Assembly: GCA_958296385.1 (NCBI GenBank)
Contig: OY282494.1
Span: 479,416 to 543,415, forward strand
Reading direction: 5' to 3'
DNA length: 64,000 nucleotides
DNA from: an uncultured Dehalococcoidia bacterium
Lineage (GTDB): Bacteria; Chloroflexota; Dehalococcoidia; Lucifugimonadales; UBA3495
Part shown: in pieces, positions 24,999 through 32,985 of the stretch
Numbering within the stretch: position 1 is the first letter of the stretch
Layout of the letters: each line of letters opens with the position of its first letter
Program-made: the position numbers and the translations under genes
The notes under the pieces: model-generated
What the model was told of the DNA's origin: nothing
The model's database searches: none
What the model saw: only the letters and a program-made list of their open reading frames with translations

Positions 24999-26201
24999 TC
25001 ACTCCGCAGCCGGCACGCCAACCGCTCCCGACTCGGTAAGTTCCCGGACGGTCGCCGCGTCGTAGCCAAGTTCCTGCAACACCTCCGCGTTGTGCTGCCC
25101 CAGCAGCGGCGGCGGACGGCGCAGTTTCGCCGGCGTGCCGGTCAACTTCAGCGGGGAGTTCGGCACCCGCAGGTCCGGAACCCGCGGATGGTCAACCTCC
25201 AGGAACATATTGCGCGCCGCAACCTGCTCGTCCGCCACCACGTCCGACGTCTTGTTGATTGGCCCCACCGGAACGCCCGCCTCATCAATAACCTTCACCC
25301 AGTGCGCCGACGTGTTCGCCGCAAAGTAGCCGTTCAGCAAATCCACCAACTCCGCCCGGTTAGCCACCCGGTCCGGATTCGTCGCGTACTTGGGGTCGTC
25401 CTTCAGCTCCGGATGCCCAATGGCCGCGCAGAACCGCTCCCACAGATTGGGGTTAGCCACGCCGAGAATGAAGTAGCCGTCCGACGCCTGAAAGCTCTGG
25501 TAAGGCACCAGGCTGGGATGGCCCGAACCCAGGCGATGTGGCTCCACGCCGGTGCCAATGTAGCCCGTAGCATGGTAGCTCATCGCCGCCACCTGCCCGT
25601 CCAGCAGCGCGGAGTCAATCAGCTGCCCCTCGCCCGTCTTGTCCCGGTGGTACAGCGCCGTCACAATGGAACCGAACGCCATCATCCCCGTGAACAGGTC
25701 AACCAGCGAGAACCCCACCCGCTGCGGCGCGCCGTCCGGCTCGCCGGTCAGGTGCATCAGCCCGCTGTAAGCCTGAATCACCAGGTCGTAACCCGGCTTG
25801 CTGGCCATCGGCCCGGTGCGCCCGTAACCGGAGATGGTGCAATACACAATATCGGGATTGATGGCCTGGATGTCCTCGTACCCCAGCCCCATCCGGGCCA
25901 GCGTGCCGGCGCGAAAACTCTCAATCATCACGTCCGCATCCGCCGCCAGCTTCTTGACGATAGACAGCCCCTCTTCGGACTTCAGGTTAACCGACAGGCT
26001 GCGCTTGTTCCTATTAAAAGAAAGGAACTGCGTGCTCTCCTCGTTCCAGATGGGCGGCCACTTGCGGGTTTCGTCGCCGTCGTTAGGCTCTTCAATCTTG
26101 ATGACGTCGGCGCCCATGTCAGCCAGATTTTGCGTGCAGAACGGTCCGGCCAGCGTGCGCGTCAGGTCAACAACCTTTATATTCTCAAGAGGCTGAGGCA
26201 T
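24999..26201 (-). CDS. CaiB/BaiF family CoA transferase
   Basis: A 400-residue class III CoA transferase. It has LENIKVVDLTRTLAGPFCTQNLADMGADVIKIE at the N-terminus, FLSFNRNKRSLSVNLKS, the family's RAGTLARMGLGYE and CTISGYGRTGPMASKPGYDL, and the C-terminal VGPINKTSDVVADEQVAARNMF. These enzymes move CoA between carboxylic acids, such as formyl/oxalyl, carnitine or succinate pairs. AGGAAAAGGA precedes the ATG and a TATAAT lies at 26234-26239 on this strand. The closest functional branch (formyl-CoA:oxalate or succinyl-CoA donor) cannot be settled. Confidence 0.9.
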   Translation of the reverse strand: MPQPLENIKVVDLTRTLAGPFCTQNLADMGADVIKIEEPNDGDETRKWPPIWNEESTQFLSFNRNKRSLSVNLKSEEGLSIVKKLAADADVMIESFRAGTLARMGLGYEDIQAINPDIVYCTISGYGRTGPMASKPGYDLVIQAYSGLMHLTGEPDGAPQRVGFSLVDLFTGMMAFGSIVTALYHRDKTGEGQLIDSALLDGQVAAMSYHATGYIGTGVEPHRLGSGHPSLVPYQSFQASDGYFILGVANPNLWERFCAAIGHPELKDDPKYATNPDRVANRAELVDLLNGYFAANTSAHWVKVIDEAGVPVGPINKTSDVVADEQVAARNMFLEVDHPRVPDLRVPNSPLKLTGTPAKLRRPPPLLGQHNAEVLQELGYDAATVRELTESGAVGVPAAE

Positions 26202-26290
26202 CGTCCTTTTCCTCACTTTGTCAAGTTTGCGGCATTATAGCACCCCAAGCCGCCGCTGCCTGAATCGTGTAGATTAGCCGCCCGCCGGCG

Positions 26291-26296
26291 TATAAT
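26291..26296 (+). promoter_or_regulatory. -10 box of Uma2 copy 1
   Basis: TATAAT inside the conserved block CCGCCGGCGTATAATGCGCC, 41 bases from the start codon. The block recurs before all four Uma2 genes; the ATG inside TATAATG is part of the promoter, not a start. Confidence 0.7.
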
Positions 26297-26336
26297 GCGC
26301 CATACCCGCGCATCCCCCTCACTGATGAGGCCAGTT

Positions 26337-27023
26337 ATGACAACCAAACCAGTTGCCCCGTCCGCCGACGCCGCAGTCGAAAAGTTCCCCGACTTCCCCC
26401 CCAGGGACGATATGAACAACCCCGTCTATCTCTATGACCCGGCCCACCCCTCCGCACTGCGCCGCCACCTCGGTTCCCCCGATACCACCCTGGTTCTCGG
26501 CGAAACGCCCGTGGGCTGGCGCCCCAGCCAGGTCAGCGGCATCCTGATACCCGACCTGCTGGTAGCCTTCAACATCGACCGGGCCGCCATCATCGCCCAG
26601 GACGGCTACGCCATAGAGGAACGTGGCAAGCCGCCCGACTTCGTGCTGGAAGTAGCCTCCAAAACCACCGCCCGCAACGACGACACCGGCAAGCGCACCG
26701 GCTACGCCAACTACGGCATCCCGGAATACTGGCGCTTTGACCCCACCGGCGGCCGCTACCACCAAACGGGCTTAGCCGGCGACCAACTAAGCAACGGCAC
26801 CTACCAGCCCATCCCCATAGAAAGACTGGACGACCACCGCTACCGGGGCTACAGCGCAATACTAAACCTGTACGTCTGCTGGGAACACAGCCAACTGCGC
26901 TGGTTAGACCCGGCAACCAACACCTACCTGCGAACCTACGACGACGCCGAAGACGACCGCCTCGCCGCCGAATCACGCATCCGGCAGCTGGAAGCGGAAA
27001 TCCAACGCCTGCGCAACCCCTAG
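26337..27023 (+). CDS. Uma2 family endonuclease, tandem copy 1
   Basis: A 228-residue protein of the Uma2 (DUF820) group, a PD-(D/E)xK nuclease fold. The core is GILIPDLLVAFNIDR, then PDFVLEVASKTTARND (acidic plus Lys catalytic positions), then GIPEYWRFDPTGG. A C-terminal helix (AESRIRQLEAEIQRLRNP) looks like a dimerising coiled coil. The start is the ATG after GATGAGGCCAGTT, downstream of its own -10 box. It is the first of four near-identical neighbours. The family's biological role is unclear; expansion in cyanobacteria and Chloroflexota is well known. Confidence 0.88.
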   Translation: MTTKPVAPSADAAVEKFPDFPPRDDMNNPVYLYDPAHPSALRRHLGSPDTTLVLGETPVGWRPSQVSGILIPDLLVAFNIDRAAIIAQDGYAIEERGKPPDFVLEVASKTTARNDDTGKRTGYANYGIPEYWRFDPTGGRYHQTGLAGDQLSNGTYQPIPIERLDDHRYRGYSAILNLYVCWEHSQLRWLDPATNTYLRTYDDAEDDRLAAESRIRQLEAEIQRLRNP

Positions 27024-27048
27024 CAACTGCCGCTCCACCCCGCCGGCG

Positions 27049-27054
27049 TATAAT
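27049..27054 (+). promoter_or_regulatory. -10 box of Uma2 copy 2
   Basis: Same TATAAT block as for copy 1, again 41 bases from the start codon. Confidence 0.7.
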
Positions 27055-27094
27055 GCGCCATACCCGCGCATCCCCCTCACTGATGAGGCCAGTT

Positions 27095-27781
27095 ATGACA
27101 ACCAAACCAGTCGCTCCGCCAGCCGACGCCGCAGTCGAAAAGTTCCCCGACTTCCCCCCCAGGGACGATATGAACAACCCCGTCTATCTCTACGATCCCG
27201 CCCACCCGTCCGCACTGCGCCGCCACCTCGGTGCGCCCGATACCACCCTGGTTCTCGGCGAAACCCCCGTGGGCTGGCGCCCCAGCCAGGTCAGCGGCAT
27301 CCTGATACCCGACCTGCTGGTGGCCTTCAACATCGACCGGGCCGCCATCCTCGCCCAGGACGGCTACGCCATCAACGAACGGGGCAAGCCACCCGACTTC
27401 GTGCTGGAAGTAGCCTCCAAAACCACCGCCCGAAACGACGACACCAACAAGCGTACCGGATACGCCAACTACGGCATACCGGAATACTGGCGTTTCGACC
27501 CCACCGGCGGCCGCTACCACCAAACCGGCTTAGCCGGCGACCAACTAAGCAACGGCACCTACCAGCCCATCCCCATAGAAAAGCTAGACGACCACCGCTA
27601 CCGGGGCTACAGCGCAGTACTAAACCTGTACGTCTGCTGGGAACACCGCCAACTACGCTGGTTAGACCCGGCAACCAACACCTACCTGCGAACCTACGAC
27701 GACGCCGAAAACGACCGCATCGCCGCCGAATCGCGCATCCGGCAGTTGGAAGCGGAAATCCAACGCCTGCGCAACCCCTAA
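27095..27781 (+). CDS. Uma2 family endonuclease, tandem copy 2
   Basis: A 228-residue near-duplicate of copy 1, 758 bases further on. Differences are few (for example KLDDHRYRGYSAV for RLDDHRYRGYSAI, and ENDRIA for EDDRLA). The catalytic block PDFVLEVASKTTARND is intact, so the copy is not obviously decayed. The tail has one heptad-like AENDRIA unit before the terminal coiled coil. The conserved leader, promoter and 5' end show that whole units were duplicated. Confidence 0.88.
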   Translation: MTTKPVAPPADAAVEKFPDFPPRDDMNNPVYLYDPAHPSALRRHLGAPDTTLVLGETPVGWRPSQVSGILIPDLLVAFNIDRAAILAQDGYAINERGKPPDFVLEVASKTTARNDDTNKRTGYANYGIPEYWRFDPTGGRYHQTGLAGDQLSNGTYQPIPIEKLDDHRYRGYSAVLNLYVCWEHRQLRWLDPATNTYLRTYDDAENDRIAAESRIRQLEAEIQRLRNP

Positions 27782-27806
27782 CAACGGCCGCTCTACCCCG
27801 CCGGCG

Positions 27807-27812
27807 TATAAT
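27807..27812 (+). promoter_or_regulatory. -10 box of Uma2 copy 3
   Basis: Same TATAAT block, 42 bases from the start codon. One extra base in the leader breaks the upstream frame that is open in copies 1, 2 and 4, which supports the downstream ATG as the true start. Confidence 0.7.
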
Positions 27813-27853
27813 GCGCCATACCCGCGCATCCCACCTCACAGATGAGGCCAGTT

Positions 27854-28645
27854 ATGACAACCAAACCAGTTGCCCCGCCCGCCGACGCCGCAGTCGAAAA
27901 GTTCCCCGACTTCCCCCCCAGGGACGATATGAACAACCCCGTCTATCTCTACGATCCCGCCCACCCCTCCGCACTGCGCCGCCATCTCGGTTCCCCTGAA
28001 ACCACCTTAGTCCTCGGCGAAACCCCCGTCGGCTGGCGCCCCAGCCAGGTCAGCGGCATCCTGATACCCGACCTGCTGGTAGCCTTCAACATCGACCGCG
28101 CCGCCATCATCGCCCAGGACGGCTACGCCATAGAGGAACGTGGCAAGCCGCCCGACTTCGTGCTGGAAGTAGCCTCCAAAACCACCGCCCGCAACGACGA
28201 CACCAGCAAACGCACCGGCTACGCCAACTACGGCATCCCGGAATACTGGCGCTTCGACCCCACCGGCGGCCGCTACCACCAAACGGGCTTAGCCGGCGAC
28301 CAACTAATCAACGGCACCTACCAGCCCATCCCCATCGAAAGACTGGACGACCACCGCTACCGAGGCTACAGCCCAATACTAAACCTATACATCTGCTGGG
28401 AACACAGCCAACTACGCTGGTTAGACCCGGCAACCAACACCTACCTGCGAACCTACGACGACGCCGAAAACGACCGCATTGCCGCCGAGAATGACCGCAT
28501 CGCCGCCGATGCAGACCGTATCACTGCGGAAGCAGGACGCCTTGCCGCCGAATCAGGGCGCATCGCTGCCGAAAACGACCGCATCGCTGCCGAAGCACGC
28601 ATCAGGCAATTGGAAGCCGAAATCCAACGCCTGCGCAACCCCTAA
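27854..28645 (+). CDS. Uma2 family endonuclease, tandem copy 3 with long heptad tail
   Basis: A 263-residue copy with the same nuclease core (PDFVLEVASKTTARND) and a longer C-terminal helix. Six consecutive seven-residue units of the type ENDRIAA (ENDRIAA twice, DADRITA, EAGRLAA, ESGRIAA, ENDRIAA) replace the single unit of copies 1 and 2. At DNA level this is an imperfect 21 bp tandem repeat. The added units keep the heptad register, so the coiled coil is just lengthened. This is consistent with replication slippage under selection to keep the frame. Confidence 0.88.
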   Translation: MTTKPVAPPADAAVEKFPDFPPRDDMNNPVYLYDPAHPSALRRHLGSPETTLVLGETPVGWRPSQVSGILIPDLLVAFNIDRAAIIAQDGYAIEERGKPPDFVLEVASKTTARNDDTSKRTGYANYGIPEYWRFDPTGGRYHQTGLAGDQLINGTYQPIPIERLDDHRYRGYSPILNLYICWEHSQLRWLDPATNTYLRTYDDAENDRIAAENDRIAADADRITAEAGRLAAESGRIAAENDRIAAEARIRQLEAEIQRLRNP

Positions 28646-28670
28646 TAACGGCCGCTCCACCCCGCCGGCG

Positions 28671-28676
28671 TATAAT
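28671..28676 (+). promoter_or_regulatory. -10 box of Uma2 copy 4
   Basis: Same TATAAT block, 41 bases from the start codon. Confidence 0.7.
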
Positions 28677-28716
28677 GCGCCATACCCGCGTACCCCCCTC
28701 ACAGATGAGGCCAGTT

Positions 28717-29445
28717 ATGACAACCAAACCAGTCGCCCCGGCCGCCGACGCCGCAGTCGAAAAGTTCCCCGACTTCCCCCCCAGGGATGATATGAACAAC
28801 CCCGTCTATCTCTATGACCCGGCCCACCCCTCCGCACTGCGCCGCCATCTCGGTTCGCCCGATACCACCCTGGTTCTCGGCGAAACCCCCGTGGGCTGGC
28901 GCCCCAGCCAGGTCAGCGGCATCCTGATACCCGACCTGCTGGTAGCCTTCAACATCGACCGGGCCGCCATCCTCGCCCAGGACGGCTACGCCATAGAGGA
29001 GCGGGGCAAGCCCCCCGACTTCGTGCTGGAAGTAGCCTCCAAAACCACCGCCCGCAACGACGACACCAGCAAGCGGGAGGGCTACGCCAACTACGGCATA
29101 CCGGAATACTGGCGCTTTGACCCCACCGGCGGCCGCTACCACCAAACCGGCCTGGCCGGCGACCAACTAATCAACGGCATCTACCAGCCCATCCCCATAG
29201 AAAGACTGGACGACCACCGCTACCGTGGCTACAGCGCAATACTAAACCTGTACGTCTGCTGGGAACAGAGCCAACTACGCTGGTTAGACCCGGCAACCAA
29301 CACCTACCTCCGAACCTACGACGACGCCGAAAACGACCGCCTCGCCGCCGAAAACGACCGCCTCGCCGCCGAGAACGACCGCCTCGCCGCCGAATCGCGC
29401 GTCAGGCAGTTGGAAGCCGAAATCCAACGCCTGCGCAACCCGTAG
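28717..29445 (+). CDS. Uma2 family endonuclease, tandem copy 4
   Basis: A 242-residue copy with the same core and three identical heptads ENDRLAA before the final ESRVRQLEAEIQRLRNP. The three 21 bp units are nearly the same at DNA level, so this expansion is recent. It differs from the others in SKREGYANYG (SKRTGYANYG in copy 3). A ribokinase-like gene follows after 23 bases without a copy of the promoter block, so it may be read from this array. Confidence 0.88.
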   Translation: MTTKPVAPAADAAVEKFPDFPPRDDMNNPVYLYDPAHPSALRRHLGSPDTTLVLGETPVGWRPSQVSGILIPDLLVAFNIDRAAILAQDGYAIEERGKPPDFVLEVASKTTARNDDTSKREGYANYGIPEYWRFDPTGGRYHQTGLAGDQLINGIYQPIPIERLDDHRYRGYSAILNLYVCWEQSQLRWLDPATNTYLRTYDDAENDRLAAENDRLAAENDRLAAESRVRQLEAEIQRLRNP

Positions 29446-29468
29446 CGACCGCCCCACCAGGCAAACCC

Positions 29469-30410
29469 ATGACTAACCCCAACGCCCGCCCGCCCATCAT
29501 CTCCCTGGGCGGCATCAACATGGATTTGGTCACCTTTGCCCACCGCTTGCCGCACGATGGCGAAACCGTAGTGGGCGAGCGGTTCGTAACCTACCCCGGC
29601 GGCAAGGGCGCCAACCAGGCCGTCGCCGTGGCCCGTTTGGGCTGGTCATCTGCCATGGTAGGACGTGTCGGAGACGATATGTTCGGCCCCCAGCTCATCG
29701 CGCAGTTGCAGTCGGCCGGCGTTAACGCGCGCGCCGTCAAGATCGCACCGGACGTCAGTTCCGGCATCGCCGTAATCAGCGTTGGCGAAAGCGGTCAGAA
29801 CCGCATCGTGCAGGTGCTTGGCGCCAACGACACTTGCGGCCCCGACGAGTTCAACGCCATCGCGGAGATGCTCCCGTCTGCCGCCGCCCTTTTGCTGCAA
29901 CTGGAAGTATCGGTAGAGCTGTCGCTGCGCGCGGCCCGGCTGGCCGCCCAAAGCAAAGTCCCCGTCATCCTCGACCCCGGCCCGGTGCGCCCGGTTCCAG
30001 ACGAATTACTCGCCGGCCTATCGGTAATCACTCCCAACGAAACCGAAGCCGAAGCCTTGGTCGGCTATCCGGTTGCTGGCCCGGAATCGGCCCGGTCGGC
30101 CGCCCACGACCTGCTGGCCCGCGGCCCCGCCGCCGCCGTTATCAAGTTGGGCGCGCAGGGCGCCTTTTGGAGCGACGGGCTTTCCAGCGGACACGTACCC
30201 CCGTTCTCCGTAACCCCAATAGATACCGTAGCGGCCGGCGATGCGTTCAACGGCGCGCTGGCCATCGCCCTGGCCCAGGGCCAGCCCCTCCCGCAGGCCG
30301 TCCGCTGGGCCTGCGCCGCCGGCGCCGCTGCCGTAACCAAAGTCGGCGCTCAGGACTCCATGCCCACCCCCTCCGCAGTCGCCGCCATCGCGGCCCAGAC
30401 CGCAAACTAA
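29469..30410 (+). CDS. rbsK: ribokinase-like PfkB family sugar kinase
   Basis: A 313-residue PfkB kinase. The N-terminal signature is GGINMDLVTFAHRLPHDGETV followed by PGGKGANQAVAVARLG, and the C-terminal one holds the catalytic base in DTVAAGDAFNGALA. These match ribokinase closely, including length. It would phosphorylate ribose or another pentose or nucleoside-type substrate with ATP. There is no rbs transport operon around it, so the substrate is inferred. It follows the Uma2 array by 23 bases and precedes a Nudix gene. Confidence 0.85.
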   Translation: MTNPNARPPIISLGGINMDLVTFAHRLPHDGETVVGERFVTYPGGKGANQAVAVARLGWSSAMVGRVGDDMFGPQLIAQLQSAGVNARAVKIAPDVSSGIAVISVGESGQNRIVQVLGANDTCGPDEFNAIAEMLPSAAALLLQLEVSVELSLRAARLAAQSKVPVILDPGPVRPVPDELLAGLSVITPNETEAEALVGYPVAGPESARSAAHDLLARGPAAAVIKLGAQGAFWSDGLSSGHVPPFSVTPIDTVAAGDAFNGALAIALAQGQPLPQAVRWACAAGAAAVTKVGAQDSMPTPSAVAAIAAQTAN

Positions 30411-30450
30411 CCCGGTTCCATCCTAACATTATGTTCATCAGGATAGATTT

Positions 30451-30957
30451 TTGACTACAACCGGCAGCGATAAGTTCTGCGCATCCTGCGCCACCCCGCT
30501 GGAAATGCGCCAGCAGGACGGACAGCCCCGCCCGGTGTGCCCCGCCTGCGGCCGCATCGTCTATTTCGACCCCAAGCTGGCCACTGCAACCATCATCGAG
30601 CGTAACGGATTGACCCTGATGGTGCGGCGCGCCGTGCTCACCGGCTACGGCCTATGGAGTATGCCCGGCGGTTATGTTGACCGGGGCGAGGTAGTCGAAA
30701 ACGCAGCAGCCCGCGAAGTCCAGGAGGAAACCGGACTGCTGGTAAAGGTGCAGCATCTCATCGGGATATTCTCCGATGCGGATAACCCCGTAGTAGTAGC
30801 AGCCTACTCCGCCCAGGAAACCGGCGGCCTACTGGCCCCGGGCCCCGAGTGTCTGGAAGTCGGTTTCTTTCCGCCAACCGACTTGCCGCCCCTGGCCTTT
30901 CCCCGCGACGCCGAGATTATCGCCCGCTGGCGCGCCATCCGCGATTCCACAGCATGA
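30451..30957 (+). CDS. Nudix hydrolase with N-terminal zinc ribbon
   Basis: A 168-residue protein. Two CxxC-type pairs (CASC and CPAC, within the first 32 residues) form a zinc ribbon, as in NudC-type and related Nudix proteins. The Nudix box is complete: GGYVDRGEVVENAAAREVQEETGLL. Likely substrates are nucleoside diphosphate derivatives. NudC itself is longer and has a different C-terminal motif, so NADH pyrophosphatase is not claimed. The start is TTG, and the stop overlaps the start of the next gene in ATGA. Confidence 0.87.
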   Translation: MTTTGSDKFCASCATPLEMRQQDGQPRPVCPACGRIVYFDPKLATATIIERNGLTLMVRRAVLTGYGLWSMPGGYVDRGEVVENAAAREVQEETGLLVKVQHLIGIFSDADNPVVVAAYSAQETGGLLAPGPECLEVGFFPPTDLPPLAFPRDAEIIARWRAIRDSTA

Positions 30958-31706
30958 GTTTAAAGGAACGCCTGAAATCCGTTGACCGCTTGCTGTCCCT
31001 GGCCGGCCGCAGTCTGGTTGATGCCATATACCCGCTGGAGTGCGCCGGCTGTGGCAAAACCGACCAGATAATCTGCGACCGCTGCGTTGCCGCCCTGTCC
31101 ATTCTGGAGCCGCCCTTCTGCCGCATCTGCGCCGCGCCGGGCCTGCCTGAACTTTGCCCCCGCTGTACCCGCACTCCCCGTCACTTTGACGGCATCCGCG
31201 CCCCCTACCATCACGCCGGCGCAATCCGGCAGGCCATTCACAACTTCAAGTACGACGGCATCCGCGCCGCCGCGCCCCGGCTGGGCGAGCTGATGGCCCA
31301 ATTCCTGCTGAATCACCCCCTGCCAACCGACGTCGTAACCGCCGTTCCCATGCACCCCCGACGCCTCCGCGAACGCGGCTACAACCAGGCCGGTTTGCTG
31401 GCCCATCACGTAGCAGAACGCACCGGCCTTGCCGAAGCCCCCACCCTCTTGCAGCGCGTGCGTCACGTGAACCCCCAGGCCGGCACCGCCCACGGCGCCG
31501 AGCGGGCCGCCAACGTATCCGGCAGCATCGCGCTGTCAAATGAACAAAACATCTCCGGCGCCCGCATCCTATTGATCGACGACGTAGCAACGACCGGCAG
31601 CACGCTGGACGTCTGCGCCCAGGCCCTGAAGTCAGCCGGCGCCCAATCGGTGTGGGGTTTGACCCTGGCGGTAGCCGGCGCCCCTTCCCCAGCTGCGCCC
31701 GTTTGA
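30954..31706 (+). CDS. ComF family phosphoribosyltransferase-like protein
   Basis: A 250-residue protein with an N-terminal four-cysteine zinc element (ECAGCGKTDQIICDRC), further CRIC and CPRC pairs, and a C-terminal PRTase fold (HNFKYDG, AVPMHPRRLRERGYNQAGLLA, and the PRPP loop ILLIDDVATTGSTLD). ComF helps pull transforming DNA into the cytosol in competent Firmicutes; in other bacteria its role is less clear. The ATG overlaps the Nudix stop, so translation is coupled. The longer in-frame start is rejected because it lies inside the Nudix gene. Confidence 0.88.
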   Translation: MSLKERLKSVDRLLSLAGRSLVDAIYPLECAGCGKTDQIICDRCVAALSILEPPFCRICAAPGLPELCPRCTRTPRHFDGIRAPYHHAGAIRQAIHNFKYDGIRAAAPRLGELMAQFLLNHPLPTDVVTAVPMHPRRLRERGYNQAGLLAHHVAERTGLAEAPTLLQRVRHVNPQAGTAHGAERAANVSGSIALSNEQNISGARILLIDDVATTGSTLDVCAQALKSAGAQSVWGLTLAVAGAPSPAAPV

Positions 31707-31777
31707 CATCTGCCGGTAGGTCTGCTGAAATGACCCTGAGGCCACCGTTCCAACACGCCCAAAGAGGAGGCAGAATC

Positions 31778-32767
31778 ATGGCTGCAAACACTATCGTCTA
31801 TGTTGGCGCCGAAGCCAGCGGACTCTATCGCAAGACTGCCGGAGACGCCTACTGGGATTTGCTCACCGACGGCCTGGCGCCGGCCACGCAGGCCCGGGCC
31901 ATCGCAATCCATCCCAACGACCCGAAAACCATCTTTTGCGGCACCCAGCGCGGCGTCTATCGCAGCACCGATGGCGGCGACCACTGGCAGCGGATGAACA
32001 TGACCGAGGGCCGCGTCGTCTGGTCCATCCGGTTCCACCCCAACGACCCCAACGTTATGTTCCTCGGCACCGAGGGCGCTGAGGTGTACAAGAGCGATGA
32101 CGGCGGCGCCAACTGGTCGCAAATCGCCACCATCTCCAACCCCAGCCAGGTGCAAATGGCCTTTGCCATGCGCATCCTCGGCATCGACATCGAGGCCGTC
32201 AATCCCGACAATATGTACGCCGCCCTGGAAGTCGGCGGCGCCGCCAGCAGCACCGACGGCGGCCACACCTGGACCATCCGCAACAGCGAGTTCGCCGGCG
32301 ACGTTGACTTGCTCGACCTGCACGGCGTAGCCGTCGGCGGCGCCGATTCCAACTCCGTGCTCATCTCCAACCGCACCGGCGTCTGGCGCAGCAGCGACCG
32401 CGGCGCGTCCTGGCAGGACTGCCAGTTTGACCAGTTCTCGGACATCAAGTACTCCCGCGGCGTAGTGCGCGACCCGTCCGACCCCAACACCCTCTACGCC
32501 TGCGTCGGCATGAACTTCGGCAGCGAGCAGGGCGGCGTGATGCGAACCACCGACCTGGGCCAAAGCTGGGCGCGGTTCGACCAGGGCATCAGCCCCGGCA
32601 GCACCACCTTCGGCGTAGCCGTCAACCGGCAAGACCCGTCGCAAGTGTACTTCTGCACCCGCCGAGGCCAAGTCTTCGGCACCCACGACGGCGGCGCCAC
32701 CTGGACAGCCGACGCCCTCCCCGAAACGGCAATGAACGTAATCAGCGTAGCCTGCACGTCCGGCTAA
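31778..32767 (+). CDS. beta-propeller protein with BNR/sialidase-type repeats
   Basis: A 329-residue protein of repeated blades with the pattern STDGGDHWQRM, SDDGGANWSQI, STDGGHTWTI, SSDRGASWQD and TTDLGQSWARF, the Asp-box (S/T-x-D-x-G-x-x-W) of sialidase and photosystem-assembly-like propellers. No signal peptide is present, so it is cytosolic. There is no catalytic tyrosine/arginine set that would prove glycosidase activity, so binding is the safer role. AAAGAGGAGG precedes the ATG. A strong terminator hairpin follows. Confidence 0.82.
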   Translation: MAANTIVYVGAEASGLYRKTAGDAYWDLLTDGLAPATQARAIAIHPNDPKTIFCGTQRGVYRSTDGGDHWQRMNMTEGRVVWSIRFHPNDPNVMFLGTEGAEVYKSDDGGANWSQIATISNPSQVQMAFAMRILGIDIEAVNPDNMYAALEVGGAASSTDGGHTWTIRNSEFAGDVDLLDLHGVAVGGADSNSVLISNRTGVWRSSDRGASWQDCQFDQFSDIKYSRGVVRDPSDPNTLYACVGMNFGSEQGGVMRTTDLGQSWARFDQGISPGSTTFGVAVNRQDPSQVYFCTRRGQVFGTHDGGATWTADALPETAMNVISVACTSG

Positions 32768-32788
32768 CCAACCCGCCCCCCCCAAACT

Positions 32789-32830
32789 CCGGCGGCGGCC
32801 CGATGATTGCGGGCCGCCGCCGGTTCTTAT
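32789..32830 (+). terminator. terminator hairpin after the beta-propeller gene
   Basis: CCGGCGGCGGCCCG pairs with CGGGCCGCCGCCGG (14 bp) around a seven-base loop, followed by TTCTTATTAT. This fits an intrinsic terminator with a short U-rich tail. Confidence 0.75.
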
Positions 32831-32832
32831 TA

Positions 32833-32913
32833 TGTCATTCTGAGCGTAGCGAAGAATCTCGACGCCGTAGCGCGCATTTAGAGGACAACGCCGTTGCTAT
32901 GCTCAGAATGACA
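32833..32913. repeat. inverted-repeat element, copy A (81 bp)
   Basis: Ends are TGTCATTCTGAGC and its exact complement GCTCAGAATGACA. Inside the left end is GTAGCGAAGAATCTCG, shared with the copies at 52.6 and 59.7 kb. It has no coding capacity and resembles a widespread REP/MITE-like repeat. Confidence 0.8.
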
Positions 32914-32985
32914 AAAGGGCGAAAGGAAACCCCTTCGCCCTTATCGTGTCGGTCAACTGACGCCGGTTGCCCCGGCCCCTATCCC

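Noticed and set aside
26295-26336. Earlier start of the Uma2 proteins (MRHTRASPS)
   Set aside because: That ATG is part of the TATAATG promoter box, and copy 3 has a frameshift in the same leader, so the later ATG is the common start.
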